A stretch of 64,000 nt of DNA, from NCBI GenBank assembly GCA_007844125.1, contig CM017564.1, forward strand, positions 13,106,108 to 13,170,107, written 5' to 3'. Positions within the stretch are counted from its first letter, which is position 1; every line of letters begins with the position of its first letter. The notes below the pieces were generated by a model. It did no database searches. It was not told the DNA's origin and saw nothing but the letters and a program-made list of their open reading frames with translations. Shown here one piece after another: positions 63,318 to 64,000 of this stretch. The stretch comes from Sinonovacula constricta. Lineage: Eukaryota > Mollusca > Bivalvia > Cardiida > Solecurtidae. The position numbers were made by a program, and so were the translations under genes.

Positions 63318-63384
63318 GAAACAGACACTTTTTGTTAAAGTAATATGTTGAAACAAGCACTGAGAAGTGGTGTTTGAAGATTTT

Positions 63385-64000
63385 GCCCCTTACAGTGTGG
63401 GTTCAACTCCTCTGTCTCTCACTGTGTGGGATGAAATCCTCTGCCCCTCACAGTGTGGGTTCAACTCCTCTGTCTCTCACTGTGTGGGATGAAATCCTCT
63501 GCCCCTCACAGTGTGGGTTCAACTCCCCTGTCTCTCACGGTGTGGGTTCAACTCCTCTGTCTCTCACAGTGTGGGTTCAACTCCTCTGTCCTTGACTGTG
63601 TGAGTTCAACTCCTCTGTCCTTGACTGTGTGGGTTCAACTCCTCTGTCCTTGACTGTGTGGGTTCAACTCCTCTGTCCCTCACTGTGTGGGTTCAACTCC
63701 TGTCCTTGACTGTGTGGGTTCAACTGCTCTGTCTCTCACTGTGTGGGTTCAACTTTTCTGTCCTTGACTGTGTGGGTTCAACTCCTTTGTCCCTCACAGT
63801 GTGGGTTCAACTCCTCTGTCCTTGACTGTATGGGTTCCACTTCTCTGTCCCTCACTGTGTGGGTTCAACTTCTCTGTCCTTGACTGTGTGGGTTCAACTC
63901 CTCTGTCTCTCACTGTGTGGGATCAATGCCTCTGTCTCTCACTGTGTGGGTTCAATGCCTCCGTCTCTCACTGTGTGGGTTCAATGCCTCTCTCACTGTG
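63385..64000 (+). repeat. Array derived from the SINE-1 B-box region, runs off the edge
   Basis: About 23 units of 26-29 bp: GTGTGGGTTCAACTCCTCTG followed by TCTCTCACT or TCCTTGACT. The unit matches the SINE-1 segment around the B box (CCCTCACCGCGTGGGTTCGA in the copy at 54708), with GGTTCAACTCC for the B box. Continues past 64000. Confidence 0.85.

Overview
The window reads as nuclear DNA of a lophotrochozoan, most likely a bivalve mollusc. The evidence is long introns with GT-AG borders, three families of tRNA-derived SINE, several short terminal-inverted-repeat (TIR) elements, and many minisatellites. The species call is an inference from repeat style; no search was run.

Region 1 (1-24.3 kb, + strand) is the 3' part of one gene, the catalytic subunit of glutamate-cysteine ligase (GCLC, first and rate-limiting step of glutathione synthesis). 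Fourteen exons can be placed by hand. They join without a frame break into 586 residues ending at a TAG at 20529-20531; roughly the first 70 residues lie left of the window. The introns are crowded with tandem arrays, and several begin or end exactly at an exon border: exon 2 donor (133-bp units made of exon plus donor site), exon 5 donor (55-bp units, same construction), exon 11 acceptor (54-bp units), exon 13 donor (57-62-bp units), and the stop codon (46-bp units filling the first 2.8 kb of the 3' UTR). A 19-bp satellite in the intron between exons 12 and 13 carries about 40 perfect TGACGTCA (CRE) octamers.

Region 2 (24.3-37.5 kb) is gene-poor and dominated by a 7-kb satellite of 27-bp units (28.2-35.2 kb) with higher-order structure, including a tandem duplication of about 3.7-3.9 kb.

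Region 3 (37.6-40.8 kb) holds two convergent gene ends: a candidate terminal exon on the + strand (37651-37790, polyA signal 37874), and a complete five-exon gene on the - strand (40780 down to 38469) for an unrecognised 260-residue protein.

Region 4 (40.8-64 kb) shows no convincing gene. It holds nested SINEs and TIR elements, microsatellites (TAG/CAG-type trinucleotides, CA/TA, TG plus a 29-base G run), a 49-bp array, a 33/35-bp array (61.1-62.8 kb), and an array of about 26-28 bp units at the right edge that appears to derive from the internal promoter (B box) region of the SINE-1 family.

The most interesting theme is repeated birth of tandem arrays at exon-intron borders of one essential gene, with duplicated exon ends and donor splice sites. 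A rich record of nested insertions with readable target-site duplications comes second.
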